NCBI GenBank assembly: GCA_910588955.1
Contig: CAJURQ010000002.1
Span: 261,758 to 325,757, forward strand
Direction: 5' to 3'
Length of the DNA: 64,000 nucleotides
DNA from: an uncultured Lachnospiraceae bacterium
GTDB taxonomy: Bacteria > Bacillota > Clostridia > Lachnospirales > Lachnospiraceae
The notes under the pieces were generated by a model, which was given only the letters and a program-made list of their open reading frames with translations, did not search any database and was not told the DNA's origin. Of this stretch, positions 51,139 to 60,500 are shown piece by piece. Numbering within the stretch: position 1 is the stretch's first letter; every line of letters starts with the position of its first letter. Position numbers and translations under genes: made by a program.

Positions 51139-51167
51139 ATTCTAACACAAGCACGGACAAACATACA
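51139..51167 (-). promoter_or_regulatory. Possible promoter upstream of rfbD
   Basis: On the minus strand a TAGAAT -10-like hexamer (51139-51144) lies in an AT-rich stretch, with TGTATG 17 bases further upstream. The -35 match is poor. It is the only candidate for a start of the whole glycan locus at this end. Confidence 0.3.
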
Positions 51168-51185
51168 CCTAATTTTTCCAAATTC

Positions 51186-52436
51186 TTATAAAGATAGCGA
51201 AAATCCCTTAAAAATCCCCCGCAGCACCACCGCAATCCCAAGCGACACCACCCCTGCAAATAATACCACGACATACTCAAACCCCTTGCACAGTTCAAAC
51301 AACACGCCGTACATGGCGTTGCCGAGCGGCTGGGCGCACATCGCCACGGTAATGATAACCGCAATCACCTTTCCCAAAAGATGGGGCGGCGTCACCGTCT
51401 GGTAAAACGTCATCATCAATATGGTATAAACCGTACAGCAGGTCATCACAACGAAACAGCCTGCCGTCAGCATCACATAGTTCACCATGCCCGAGGAAGA
51501 CACTGCCAACGAAACGGCAATGGGAAACTGGCACACCGCGGCAATCACGATCAGCATACCCGCCTTTTTGATGGAAAGCTTTTTCGCAAAAACGCCCGCG
51601 CAGACACCGCCTGCAAGCCCGCCCGCGGCGAGAATCCCCTCCGCAAAACCATAAAGCCGGTTCGCCTGTGCTGCGTCCAGATCAATCACCTCCGTCACCA
51701 GATAGGGCAGTCCCACATTAATCATGGAGGACAAAAACAGATTGATTCCGCAGACCGCCAGAACCGCCTTTCCGATCACCGGCATGTCCTTGCATATAAA
51801 GCTGATGCTCTGCCCGAAGTCCGACCGTGCCGTCTGCCACACGCTGCCCTCCGAAGCCTGTTTTTCAAACGGAATATGTATAAAAATTTCCATGACCGCC
51901 GAGATTACAAAGCAGGCGATACAGACCAGAAGCACAGGTTTCAGCCCATATGCGCTGTACACAATCCCGCCCAGCACAGGACCAAGCAGCGCCGAAAAAG
52001 AGCTGATCATATTGACAATGGAGTTTGCCTCCATCATGCGGTCTGCCCCTACAAGCACAGGAATGGATGCCTGCACGGACGGCTGGTATGCGCCCGCGAT
52101 ACCGTACAGAATCATCAAGGTAACCGTCAGCAGGACTACAAGATTAACCCCGCCCATCAGAACACAGAATGCCAGAATCAGCGCCGCCGTGAAAAAATCC
52201 AGAATCACCATGACATTCCTTTTGTTCACCCGATCCGCCACAATGCCGCCCACCGGCGAAAGCAGGATTGCCGGAATGATCGCGCACGCCGTCACCGTGC
52301 CGTATATCGCTGACGATCCGGTCTCGTTTAAAAGGTACAGCGGCAGCGCAAACCGCAGCGTGGCATTGCCGAACAGGGAGATAATCTGTCCGATCACAAC
52401 CAATGTAAAATCCTTGGAAAATAATTTTTGTTTCAT
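51186..52436 (-). CDS. MFS transporter, macrolide-efflux-like
   Basis: 416 residues with twelve predicted membrane segments. FTLVVIGQIISLFGNATLRFALPLYL at the start, and SPVGGIVADRVNKRNVMVILDF, the loop A motif G-x3-D-R, mark the major facilitator family; the MefA/MdfA-like drug efflux group is the nearest in style. It probably exports a toxic compound sensed by the TetR protein encoded immediately upstream (four bases apart). Nothing points to glycan transport. The RBS GGAAAT is five bases from the start. Confidence 0.9.
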   Translation of the reverse strand: MKQKLFSKDFTLVVIGQIISLFGNATLRFALPLYLLNETGSSAIYGTVTACAIIPAILLSPVGGIVADRVNKRNVMVILDFFTAALILAFCVLMGGVNLVVLLTVTLMILYGIAGAYQPSVQASIPVLVGADRMMEANSIVNMISSFSALLGPVLGGIVYSAYGLKPVLLVCIACFVISAVMEIFIHIPFEKQASEGSVWQTARSDFGQSISFICKDMPVIGKAVLAVCGINLFLSSMINVGLPYLVTEVIDLDAAQANRLYGFAEGILAAGGLAGGVCAGVFAKKLSIKKAGMLIVIAAVCQFPIAVSLAVSSSGMVNYVMLTAGCFVVMTCCTVYTILMMTFYQTVTPPHLLGKVIAVIITVAMCAQPLGNAMYGVLFELCKGFEYVVVLFAGVVSLGIAVVLRGIFKGFSLSL

Positions 52437-52439
52437 TTT

Positions 52440-53093
52440 CTATTTCCTTTCCTGATAAATCGCTGTCAATTCCCGCATCCGCGCAATCATTTCCTCGTCC
52501 ACGATATCCAGACCCATGCCCTTTAACATCTGATCAAACACCAGAAACTTGCGATAAGTCTCCTCCACGGAATCGTCAAATATCATCGGGTTGATCCAGA
52601 CATTTGCCACAAGCGAAATCAACTCCGCAAGCTGCTTCGGATGCTCCGCCACAATCGAGCCGTCGGCAATGCCCTCCTCGATAATCGGCTGAATAAACTC
52701 CGGCGCCGTCAGCTCAATCGTCTCATACAAAAGACTTGCCAAAAGCCTCGGATTGTTGTAAAAGCTGGGTGCCACCTGAAACATCTCATCCTGCGCCGGG
52801 CGGCAAAGCGAAGACTTGAACAGGGTTCTCAGTTTTTCCAAGCCGTTTAAATCCCTGCGATCCAAAGTGCCCGCAAGCTTCCGGTTAGACTCTTCCATGA
52901 TCCTGTCAGTGACTGCGTCCAGAATTTCCTCCTTCGATTTAAAGTGATGATAGATCGCGCCCTTGCTCAGCCCGCCCAGATTATCAATGATATCCTGAAT
53001 GGACGTATGCTCGTAGCCCTTCTCCATAAACAGACGTCCCGCAACGTCCAGTATCAGATTGACTGTTTCCTCGGGATACTTATTTCTAGCCAT
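52440..53093 (-). CDS. TetR/AcrR family transcriptional regulator
   Basis: 217 residues. The N-terminal HTH is seen as AGRLFMEKGYEHTSIQDIIDNL and SKGAIYHHFKSKEEILDAV (about 13-55), followed by an all-helical ligand-binding domain. It probably represses its own operon with the MFS pump. Two inverted-repeat operators lie within and just downstream of the promoter. A GGGGGA ribosome binding site precedes the start by seven bases. Confidence 0.93.
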   Translation of the reverse strand: MARNKYPEETVNLILDVAGRLFMEKGYEHTSIQDIIDNLGGLSKGAIYHHFKSKEEILDAVTDRIMEESNRKLAGTLDRRDLNGLEKLRTLFKSSLCRPAQDEMFQVAPSFYNNPRLLASLLYETIELTAPEFIQPIIEEGIADGSIVAEHPKQLAELISLVANVWINPMIFDDSVEETYRKFLVFDQMLKGMGLDIVDEEMIARMRELTAIYQERK

Positions 53094-53109
53094 ATCTCAT
53101 TCCCCCAAA

Positions 53110-53124
53110 CATACTATTGGTATG
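53110..53124. promoter_or_regulatory. TetR operator, proximal
   Basis: Palindrome CATACTATTGGTATG with five-base half sites CATAC/GTATG. It lies downstream of the -10, between the presumed start point and the tetR gene. Confidence 0.75.
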
Positions 53125-53130
53125 TATTCA

Positions 53131-53159
53131 CATTAACATACCGTTGGTATGTTTGTCAA
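53131..53159 (-). promoter_or_regulatory. Promoter of the tetR-MFS operon with distal operator in the spacer
   Basis: On the minus strand a perfect -35 TTGACA (53154-53159) is followed 17 bases later by TTAATG (53131-53136). The spacer contains the second palindrome CATACCGTTGGTATG (53137-53151), which repeats the half sites of the proximal operator 27 bases away. Binding there would block RNA polymerase. Confidence 0.75.
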
Positions 53160-53227
53160 TACTTGTTTTTTATCATGAAATTCATTACCCTTACACAAAA
53201 ATTGTGCATTTTTTAAAATTTTTTCTA

Positions 53228-53257
53228 GTGACTCCGCCCTGCCCACTGTGGTAAAAT
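53228..53257 (+). promoter_or_regulatory. Possible promoter of the DUF3048 lipoprotein gene
   Basis: GTGACT (53228-53233) and TAAAAT (53252-53257) are 18 bases apart; the -10 matches five of six positions and the -35 four. The start point would be near 53265, about 50 bases upstream of the gene, with AAGGAGG at 53296-53302. Confidence 0.45.
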
Positions 53258-53315
53258 GTACGCGTTGGCAATGAGTATGCACTGCAACTATAACTAAGGA
53301 GGATTTATACGAAGC

Positions 53316-54464
53316 ATGAAAAGATTACAAGTTTTACTTCTCGTCGCTCTGTCTTCCGCCCTTCTTCTGACCGGCTGCGGTAAGGAAGAGGAAGAAAAAC
53401 CGAAGGTTGAAGCGCCCGTCGTGGAACAGATAATCGACGATATTCCGGAAGAGGAAGAGCCGGAAGAACCAGAAGAAGAGGAAACCGAAGAAGACGCGCC
53501 GCCCGAAGAAGGCATGGTGCGCAGCCGCATCACAAACGAGTGGGTGTACGAGGATGTCAACAACACAAGACCCCTCGCCATTATGACGCCTAACACAAAA
53601 ACCGCTTCCCACTACGGCATTTCCAATGCGGACGTGGTGTACGAATGCAATGTGGAAGGAAGCATTACCCGACTGATGTGGATCATTCAGGACTGGAAAA
53701 ACGCCGACAAACTCGGCAACATCAGAAGCTGCCGCGACTACTACGTGTACTGGGCTTTTGAATGGGACGCCCTCTACGTGCATTTCGGCGGTCCCTTCTA
53801 CATAAATGAAGTAATCAAGCGCACGGACGATATCGACGGCAAGACAAGCAGCAACTTTTTCCGGGATAAGAATGCGAAAAACGCGACCGACAACGCGTTC
53901 ATAGACGCGGCGGGCGTCCTTGCGGATGTGGATAAGCTGGGCTACGCCACACAGATGCGCGACGGCTTCGCAGACGAGCAGCATTACCGTTTTGCCCCGA
54001 ATGATAAGCCGAACGACCTGTCCCAGTACAGCGACGCCATCACCGCAAACAAGATAGACATGTCGCCCACCTACCCCGTTACCAACTGTTACTTCGTCTA
54101 CAACGGCGCCACCGGACTTTACGAGCGATTCCAGCACCTTTCCGGTTCCTCGGACGGTCCGCATACGGATTTGGCAACCGGAAAACAGCTTACCTTCAAA
54201 AATATTCTGGTGCAGAACACCTACTATGAAGTGCGCGACGACAAAGGCTATCTGGCATTCCAGTGCCACGACACCACAAGGGACGGCTGGTTTTTCACAA
54301 ACGGCAAAGGCATACATGTCACATGGGAAAAGACCTCCGATTACGGCGCGACAAGATACTATGACGACGCCGGAAACGAGATCGAGTTAAACACCGGAAA
54401 GACGATGGTGTGTATTGTGGAGGACGGGGATTCCTTCCTCGTGGATGAGCAGGAAATTAAATAA
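53316..54464 (+). CDS. DUF3048 (YerB-like) lipoprotein
   Basis: 382 residues, the only real gene on the plus strand. The signal peptide ends in LLTGC, a lipobox with the lipidated Cys21, so the protein is anchored on the outside of the membrane. A very acidic linker follows (about residues 22-65, with EEEEPEEPEEEETEED). Then come two DUF3048 domains: RPLAIMTPNTKTASHYGISN with YECNVEGSITRLMWI, and VTNCYFVYNGATGLYERF with WFFTNGKGIHVTWEK. YerB relatives are of unknown biochemical function; a cell-wall link is often assumed. The spacing from AAGGAGG to the ATG is long (13 bases). Confidence 0.93.
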   Translation: MKRLQVLLLVALSSALLLTGCGKEEEEKPKVEAPVVEQIIDDIPEEEEPEEPEEEETEEDAPPEEGMVRSRITNEWVYEDVNNTRPLAIMTPNTKTASHYGISNADVVYECNVEGSITRLMWIIQDWKNADKLGNIRSCRDYYVYWAFEWDALYVHFGGPFYINEVIKRTDDIDGKTSSNFFRDKNAKNATDNAFIDAAGVLADVDKLGYATQMRDGFADEQHYRFAPNDKPNDLSQYSDAITANKIDMSPTYPVTNCYFVYNGATGLYERFQHLSGSSDGPHTDLATGKQLTFKNILVQNTYYEVRDDKGYLAFQCHDTTRDGWFFTNGKGIHVTWEKTSDYGATRYYDDAGNEIELNTGKTMVCIVEDGDSFLVDEQEIK

Positions 54465-54485
54465 ACATTCCAATTATCTATTGGC

Positions 54486-54520
54486 AAAAAGGGGAGCGCC
54501 CATTCGGACGCTCCCCTTTT
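54486..54520. terminator. Bidirectional rho-independent terminator
   Basis: The stem GGGGAGCG (54491-54498) and CGCTCCCC (54509-54516) is flanked by AAAAA and TTTT, so it can end both the DUF3048 transcript and the converging galactanase transcript. Confidence 0.9.
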
Positions 54521-54531
54521 GCACTGCCTGA

Positions 54532-57500
54532 TTACTTGATAATAAAAGTTTTCTCAATCGGTCTTCTCGTAAAGTAATTTCCCTTACCCTTGATTGTAAC
54601 CGTTGCGGTATTGGAGCCGCTGCGCTTTATGTTTTTGTCATAAGTCAGCTCATAATCTTTGCCTTCCTTTAACTTCCTGCCGTTCACCTTGATGGTTACC
54701 TTCGGCTTTAAGGCTTTGCCCCTAAATGTCTGGAACACGACATCATTAACATCTGTTTTGATAATTTCCGCCTGATTGATCGTAAAGTTCACATCTCTGG
54801 ACTTCGTAGCGGGAACTGTATTATCCGTAATCCAGCCCTTGCCTTTCACTTTGACGGTCAGCACCGGCTGTTTTCCGCTCACGCTCTTGATGTCTTTATT
54901 GTTCTTATAGCTTACGCTGTAAGCTGCGTTAAGCTTCAAGTCAACAATCTTACCAGTTTCCTTATCGCGGAAGGTTACTGCCGGTTTCAACGCCTTGCCA
55001 TTATAAGTAATGGGTGAGACATCAATACTGAAATTCCTCAAATCCCTTGCCGTCACAGTGAACAGATTCTGGATTTTCACACTGCCGCTGTAGTTGCCCC
55101 TGCCTTTGACCGTCGCAGTCACAGGCGCTGCACCGTTTTCCCACTTACCGATTGTATACTTGACCGTGTAATCACTGCCGGGCAGCTCTTTCACAGTCTC
55201 CGTATCACAGGTCTTGAAATTGAATTTCAGCTCCGGGCTCAGCACATATCCTGTATAGGGAATTTCCAGAGAACCATACTCCGTCTTATCCGCGGTGTCA
55301 GTGTTTATCAGCAGCCCGTCGGGCGCTTCCGAAGGTGTCCATATGCCATCCTGTTTCGCTTTAATATTCTTCTCGGACAGCTTCACATAAGCAAAAGTAC
55401 TTCTCTTACCCTTCTCATTTTCACTGACTGTATTGCCGCTGACCGTAAGCGTACGCTTATTGATCGTAAACGAAGCAGTCTTTACACCCGTATATTTACC
55501 TGTGCCTGTAATCTTAATGACTGCCTTACCCGCATTGATATTGCTGCGATCCATGTACTCTACATAATAGCCGTCCTTAGTAGATGTCTTGCTATCCTGT
55601 GCTTCCAGAGTAACAGCTTTCCCTCCTGAACCGAGCGATACTTTCAGATTCGGTGTATCGCCTGTTGTGGTCAGCGTCACCGGATCACCGGTATAATAGA
55701 ACTTGCCGGTCACGGTAATCTTCGCGTTCGAGATCAAGTGTTCCTTATCTACTACGCGGAAACTTTCTGACAGTGTACCTTCGTAATTTGACTTTGCCTT
55801 TCCGGCGATCTTCACTGCATAAGTACCCGCTTCCTTCACCTTGGCTATGCCAGTAACCGTTTCATTTACCTTGCTGTAAACAGTTACCTTTTCCGCAAGC
55901 GCATTTCCATCCTTGTCATGAGTACGCGTGATCTCCGTAATCTCATACTGGCTCGCTGCCAACTTCTTCGTGCCGTCCTTCACGGTGATCTTAAGCGCCT
56001 GCGCACTTGTTTTCTCCGCCAGATCCGCTACCGTCAACGCATTTTCACCTAATCCGCCCAAATCTCTCGGTCGGATTTCAAACGTAAATTTATCTGTGCC
56101 GGGCTTATTGTTGGGCTGCACCAGATCCACAGTTGTCCTTGTTCCTGTAAAGTTCCCTTTACCAGTGATCTTGACCGTAGATACCTTGTTCGGGTTGATC
56201 GGTTCATATTTCCCTTCTGCGTTCTTGTATACGTTTGCGTTCACATTGTTCGTGCAGGAAACCGTGTAATCCGTTCCCTTCGCCAGCGTGACAGTTTTCT
56301 TATTGCCATCCTGTTCTGTGTACTCATATTTCACGGTTACCGAAGGCTCCACCTTCTTACCCGTGTAATAATTCGCCGTCGAGGAAATAGTCACTGTCAT
56401 ATTTTCCTGATTCACAGGGCACTTCGCAATTGTAAAGTTCGCAGTAACCGACCCTTCTCTGTAACCGTCCGGATTATTCAGCGCTGTATCTGTCGGAAGT
56501 ACGACAAGCGTAGCCTTACCGATCTTTTTGTTGTTCTGATAGTACACCTTATACTGGTCTGAAGGGATTGCCTTACTTCCATCCTGTATATCATCTGCTA
56601 TATGATACAGACTGATCTTAGGCTCGATCTCCTTCTCCTTGCCCAGATAGTATACAGCCTGAGCCGCCTTATCTGTCTTGCCGTTCTTATCTGAAGCCTC
56701 AAACACTACTTTCAGCTTTTTCGCGCTAAATTCTTTTCTAGTATCCGCTTTGATTTCAAATAAAATCTCTCTTGTACCGGTGAACTTATCGCCCTTTGCC
56801 GTCAGCGTGATCTTTGCCATACTGTCCGCCGTGGTAATGTTCTTGTTATTCGCATAGGATACTGTGTAATCCGCCGTTGTCAGCTTATAGCCCTTGTAAG
56901 ACAGTTCCACCTCCGGCGTCACATTCTTGCCCGTATGGAACTGTGCCGGAATCGGGTTTTCACCATCAGGAGCGGTGCTCTCACCTGCATTGACCTGCAC
57001 CAAATATTTGCCTGCCTCATCCTTTGCGTTTAAGTCAACCTTCTCCGCCGTATCTCCAAAGACACTCTTAAATGTCGCGCTGACAATCACATTGCCGTTC
57101 GGCATGGTAAAGGTATCACTCTTCGCCTCCGCCGTCTCCGCCGCATATGTGAGCACCGCCGCATTCGTCGTGCCCTCTGCCGCCGCTTTGAAAGCCACCG
57201 TACCGTTAACGCTTGTGAGTATGTTATCCCAGTTCTCTGCCGTAATGCTCGCACCGGAAAGGGTCATAGTATCCAGATAATATCCCTCATCGGGCGTAAC
57301 CGTCACAGCCACTTTCTCACCGCTGTCCGCCCTCACAACGCTTGTTTCCACACTGCCGTGCTCGATGCCTTCCGCCACAGATACCGTGTGCGTGCCGAAG
57401 AGATAGAAATCATCCAGACTTCCCCACACGCCGTTCGTGCCTGTCTCTGTCGCCGCAATCGTTACGCCGACCTTCACCGAATCCCCCGCTGAGATCTCAA

Positions 57501-60500
57501 TTCCCGTAATCTCCGGATTACTCCAATTCCGCCATCCGTTCAGGGTAAACGATGTCTGTCTGCGGAATTTCAGCTTACCGTCTGCACCGGATACCTCCAC
57601 AAAAGCATACTGTACATCTTCCGTACCTGCTCCGTCGCCCTGAATATAGCCACCGAAAGTATAAATGCCTGTCTCAGGTGCAACCGTCTGCGATACGCTG
57701 AACTCCGCCGGATCCTGTGACCAAAAGTTCATCGCATAAACGCCGCTTCTCGGATTTTCTTTCCACTGCGCTTCTCCACTGCTTATACAGTTTTCCGTAC
57801 CCTCTACCTTCCAGTCCGGATGTGTGATTCCTTTCTCAAACCCGGGATCCGCGAGGATATTCGCAGCAGCAGCCCTTATTACTTTAATGGTCAGCGTCAG
57901 CTTATATACTTTCTCACCTTCCGTCACAGTTCCGTGTACGACATACTCGCCTGCTTTATCCGTATTGACTAAGTCTGTCTCGTCCTTATCCCACTCGACG
58001 TCCAGCTCCTTTGTAGAGCCGTCATTATAAGTTGCCACTGCCTTCGGGTAGACAATTTCCGTGCCTAACGGAACCTCCAGTGGGTTCTGGTCCTTCGCAA
58101 ACCCGATGCTGGCAATCGCCAGATCCGCTACCGCGCCGGTTCTTATCAAGCTGTAAATCTTAGCCGTGGCGAGCGCATTTCCTTCAAAGTCAAACCATGA
58201 CTGGTTATCCACCGCACTGCCGCCATACCACTTGCCCGCATCATCGGGATCATACTCCGACGCGTAACTTGCCGCCCAGCCGGAACCATATTTCTCCCAA
58301 GCTTCCTGATTCTGCTTCACCAGCTTATCATCGGCGTTGCCATCCTCATCATATACATAGTACGGTGAGATCCAAGCCGGCTCCCAGTAAAATACACCGA
58401 TCGCCTTGCCCGGCTGGCTTTTGTTCACGTTGTTCACTGCATTGACCACATCACGGATCTCATCCGCCTGCCCCTGCAGGGAAATATCGTAATCCAGATC
58501 CTGCGTCGTTCTCGGCGCGGTATTCTCATGTCCGTCTCCGTCTTCCCAGCTCGTCGTCCATGACGTCTCCGCGACCATAACCTTCTTACCGTATTTTTCT
58601 GCAACATCAGTCAGTACACTTTCCAGATTAGATGTTGTTCCATGCCAGAACGGATAGTAGGAACTTGCGAATACGTCATAGTCAACTTCATACTTTCGAA
58701 GATCCCCTGCCCATCCCGTATAATAGCTGCCTTTCTCGGGATTCGTAAAATGTAACGCCACGAGACAGTTTTGATCAAACGCCCTTACCGCCCTGCTTCC
58801 CGCGTTGAAAATCTTCGCCATATTCTCTCTGGAATTTTCCCCGCAGATCGCATTGTTGGTCTCGTTTCCGACCTGCACCATCCCGACATCGACACCCGCT
58901 GTCTTGAGCGCATTCAGACTATTCAATGTATAGTTGTATACTGCCTCCTCTTTCTCCGACAATCCAAGCGCTTTCCACGCCTTGGGCGCCTGCTGTTTCG
59001 CCGGATCCGCCCAGAAATCCGAGTAATGGAAGTCGATCAGCACTCTCATACCTGCATCCGTTGCAAGCTTACCAATCTTTTTCGCTTTCTCTAAGTCATT
59101 GTTACCGCCACCGTAACCTCTGCCGCTACTGTCATAGGGATTGTTCCAAATACGGATACGCACCCAGTTTGTACCGCCATCGCGCAGGTACTTGAAAAAT
59201 GCCGCATCGGAAAGGGGCTTGCCATTTTCGTCCTTAAATACGGTTCCGCTCTCTTTAAGTGATATGTAGGAAGAAAGATCGGCACCGGTGATGAAATCGT
59301 CTGTCAAAGCAACTGGTTTCACATTTACCGTGGCATCCACCGCATCCTTGGAAATCAGTTCATCTATCGCGGCTTTCAAATCATCATAAGCTTTCTTAAT
59401 TTCTTCCTCTGTGGGGGCTGTTTTCGTAGAATCATCTGCCGCGTCAGCCGCTGCCTTCAGGACTGCCTCCGCCGCAGTGAGCGCTGTCTGGAATGCTTCC
59501 CAGCCTTTCTTGTAATCTTCCTGTTTCAACTTTTTGGCATCGTCTACAAGCTTCTGCAGCTTTTCAATGGTGATCTTGTCTGCTTCCGCCGCTTCCTCTG
59601 CCTCCTTGATCGAATCAAACGCTTTTCCATCCTTGATCGCAATACTACCGCCTGCCGTCAACGCCACAAGCTTCGTATAAATGTCAGCGTTTTCCCAATA
59701 GCTTATCTTAATCAGTCCAGTATCGCTCTCAAGCGCAGTGTGCGTCACTGTGTTATCCGCCGTCACCGCTTTACCTGTCTGAATAATGAAGCCGTCTCCG
59801 TCCTCTCCGTCATTTGCCTTAATCACCTTTACCGGTATGGAATACCAGTCAGCATAGCCCAGATTGACAGCCTCATCTGTCACCTCATCAAACACATATG
59901 CCGAATAATCCCATGTTCCCTGAGAAAGCTTGACTTCTTCCTTGCTGGAAGCAATCTTTTCTTTATTCCATGTTGACATATACAGATGATGTACCTCTGT
60001 CGCCGAATCCGTATATTCCTTCAATGCATCAGAATAGAAATACAGGGTAACCGCCTCATCAACCAGAGGCTCCATAAGCTCTGCTGCCTTGCTCAGGGTA
60101 ATATACGCCGCCTTGATATCATCGCCCGCATAATCGTCACCTTTCGAGTCATTGTCACTTACCGCCTTGTCAGCCTGCGTTTTTGCCGTGCTGAATGCCG
60201 TCCATGTCTCAGGCGTGTAATATGACTCACCGTTTCCTACGATTTTTGTTATTTTCTCTGAGGCTAATAATTCCTTTAACTGTAATAACGTTACCTTGTC
60301 TGCCAATTCAAACGAAGCGTAAAACTCGCCGTCCTTGTAATAAGGTCTGCCGTCGAAAACCGGGGTGAAGCCTAATTTCCAGTCCTCGCTCTCTGCCGGC
60401 ACTTCATCCACCAGATCCATCACCCATCCATAACTGCCATCACTCTTCTTTTCAAACAATCCGGCTATCTTCTTACTATTTTCTTTAAACTCCGATGGTG

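Noticed and set aside
53334..54317. 327-codon open frame on the minus strand opposite the DUF3048 gene
   Set aside because: The plus-strand frame has a lipobox, a ribosome binding site and DUF3048 motifs, while the opposite frame shows no family features.
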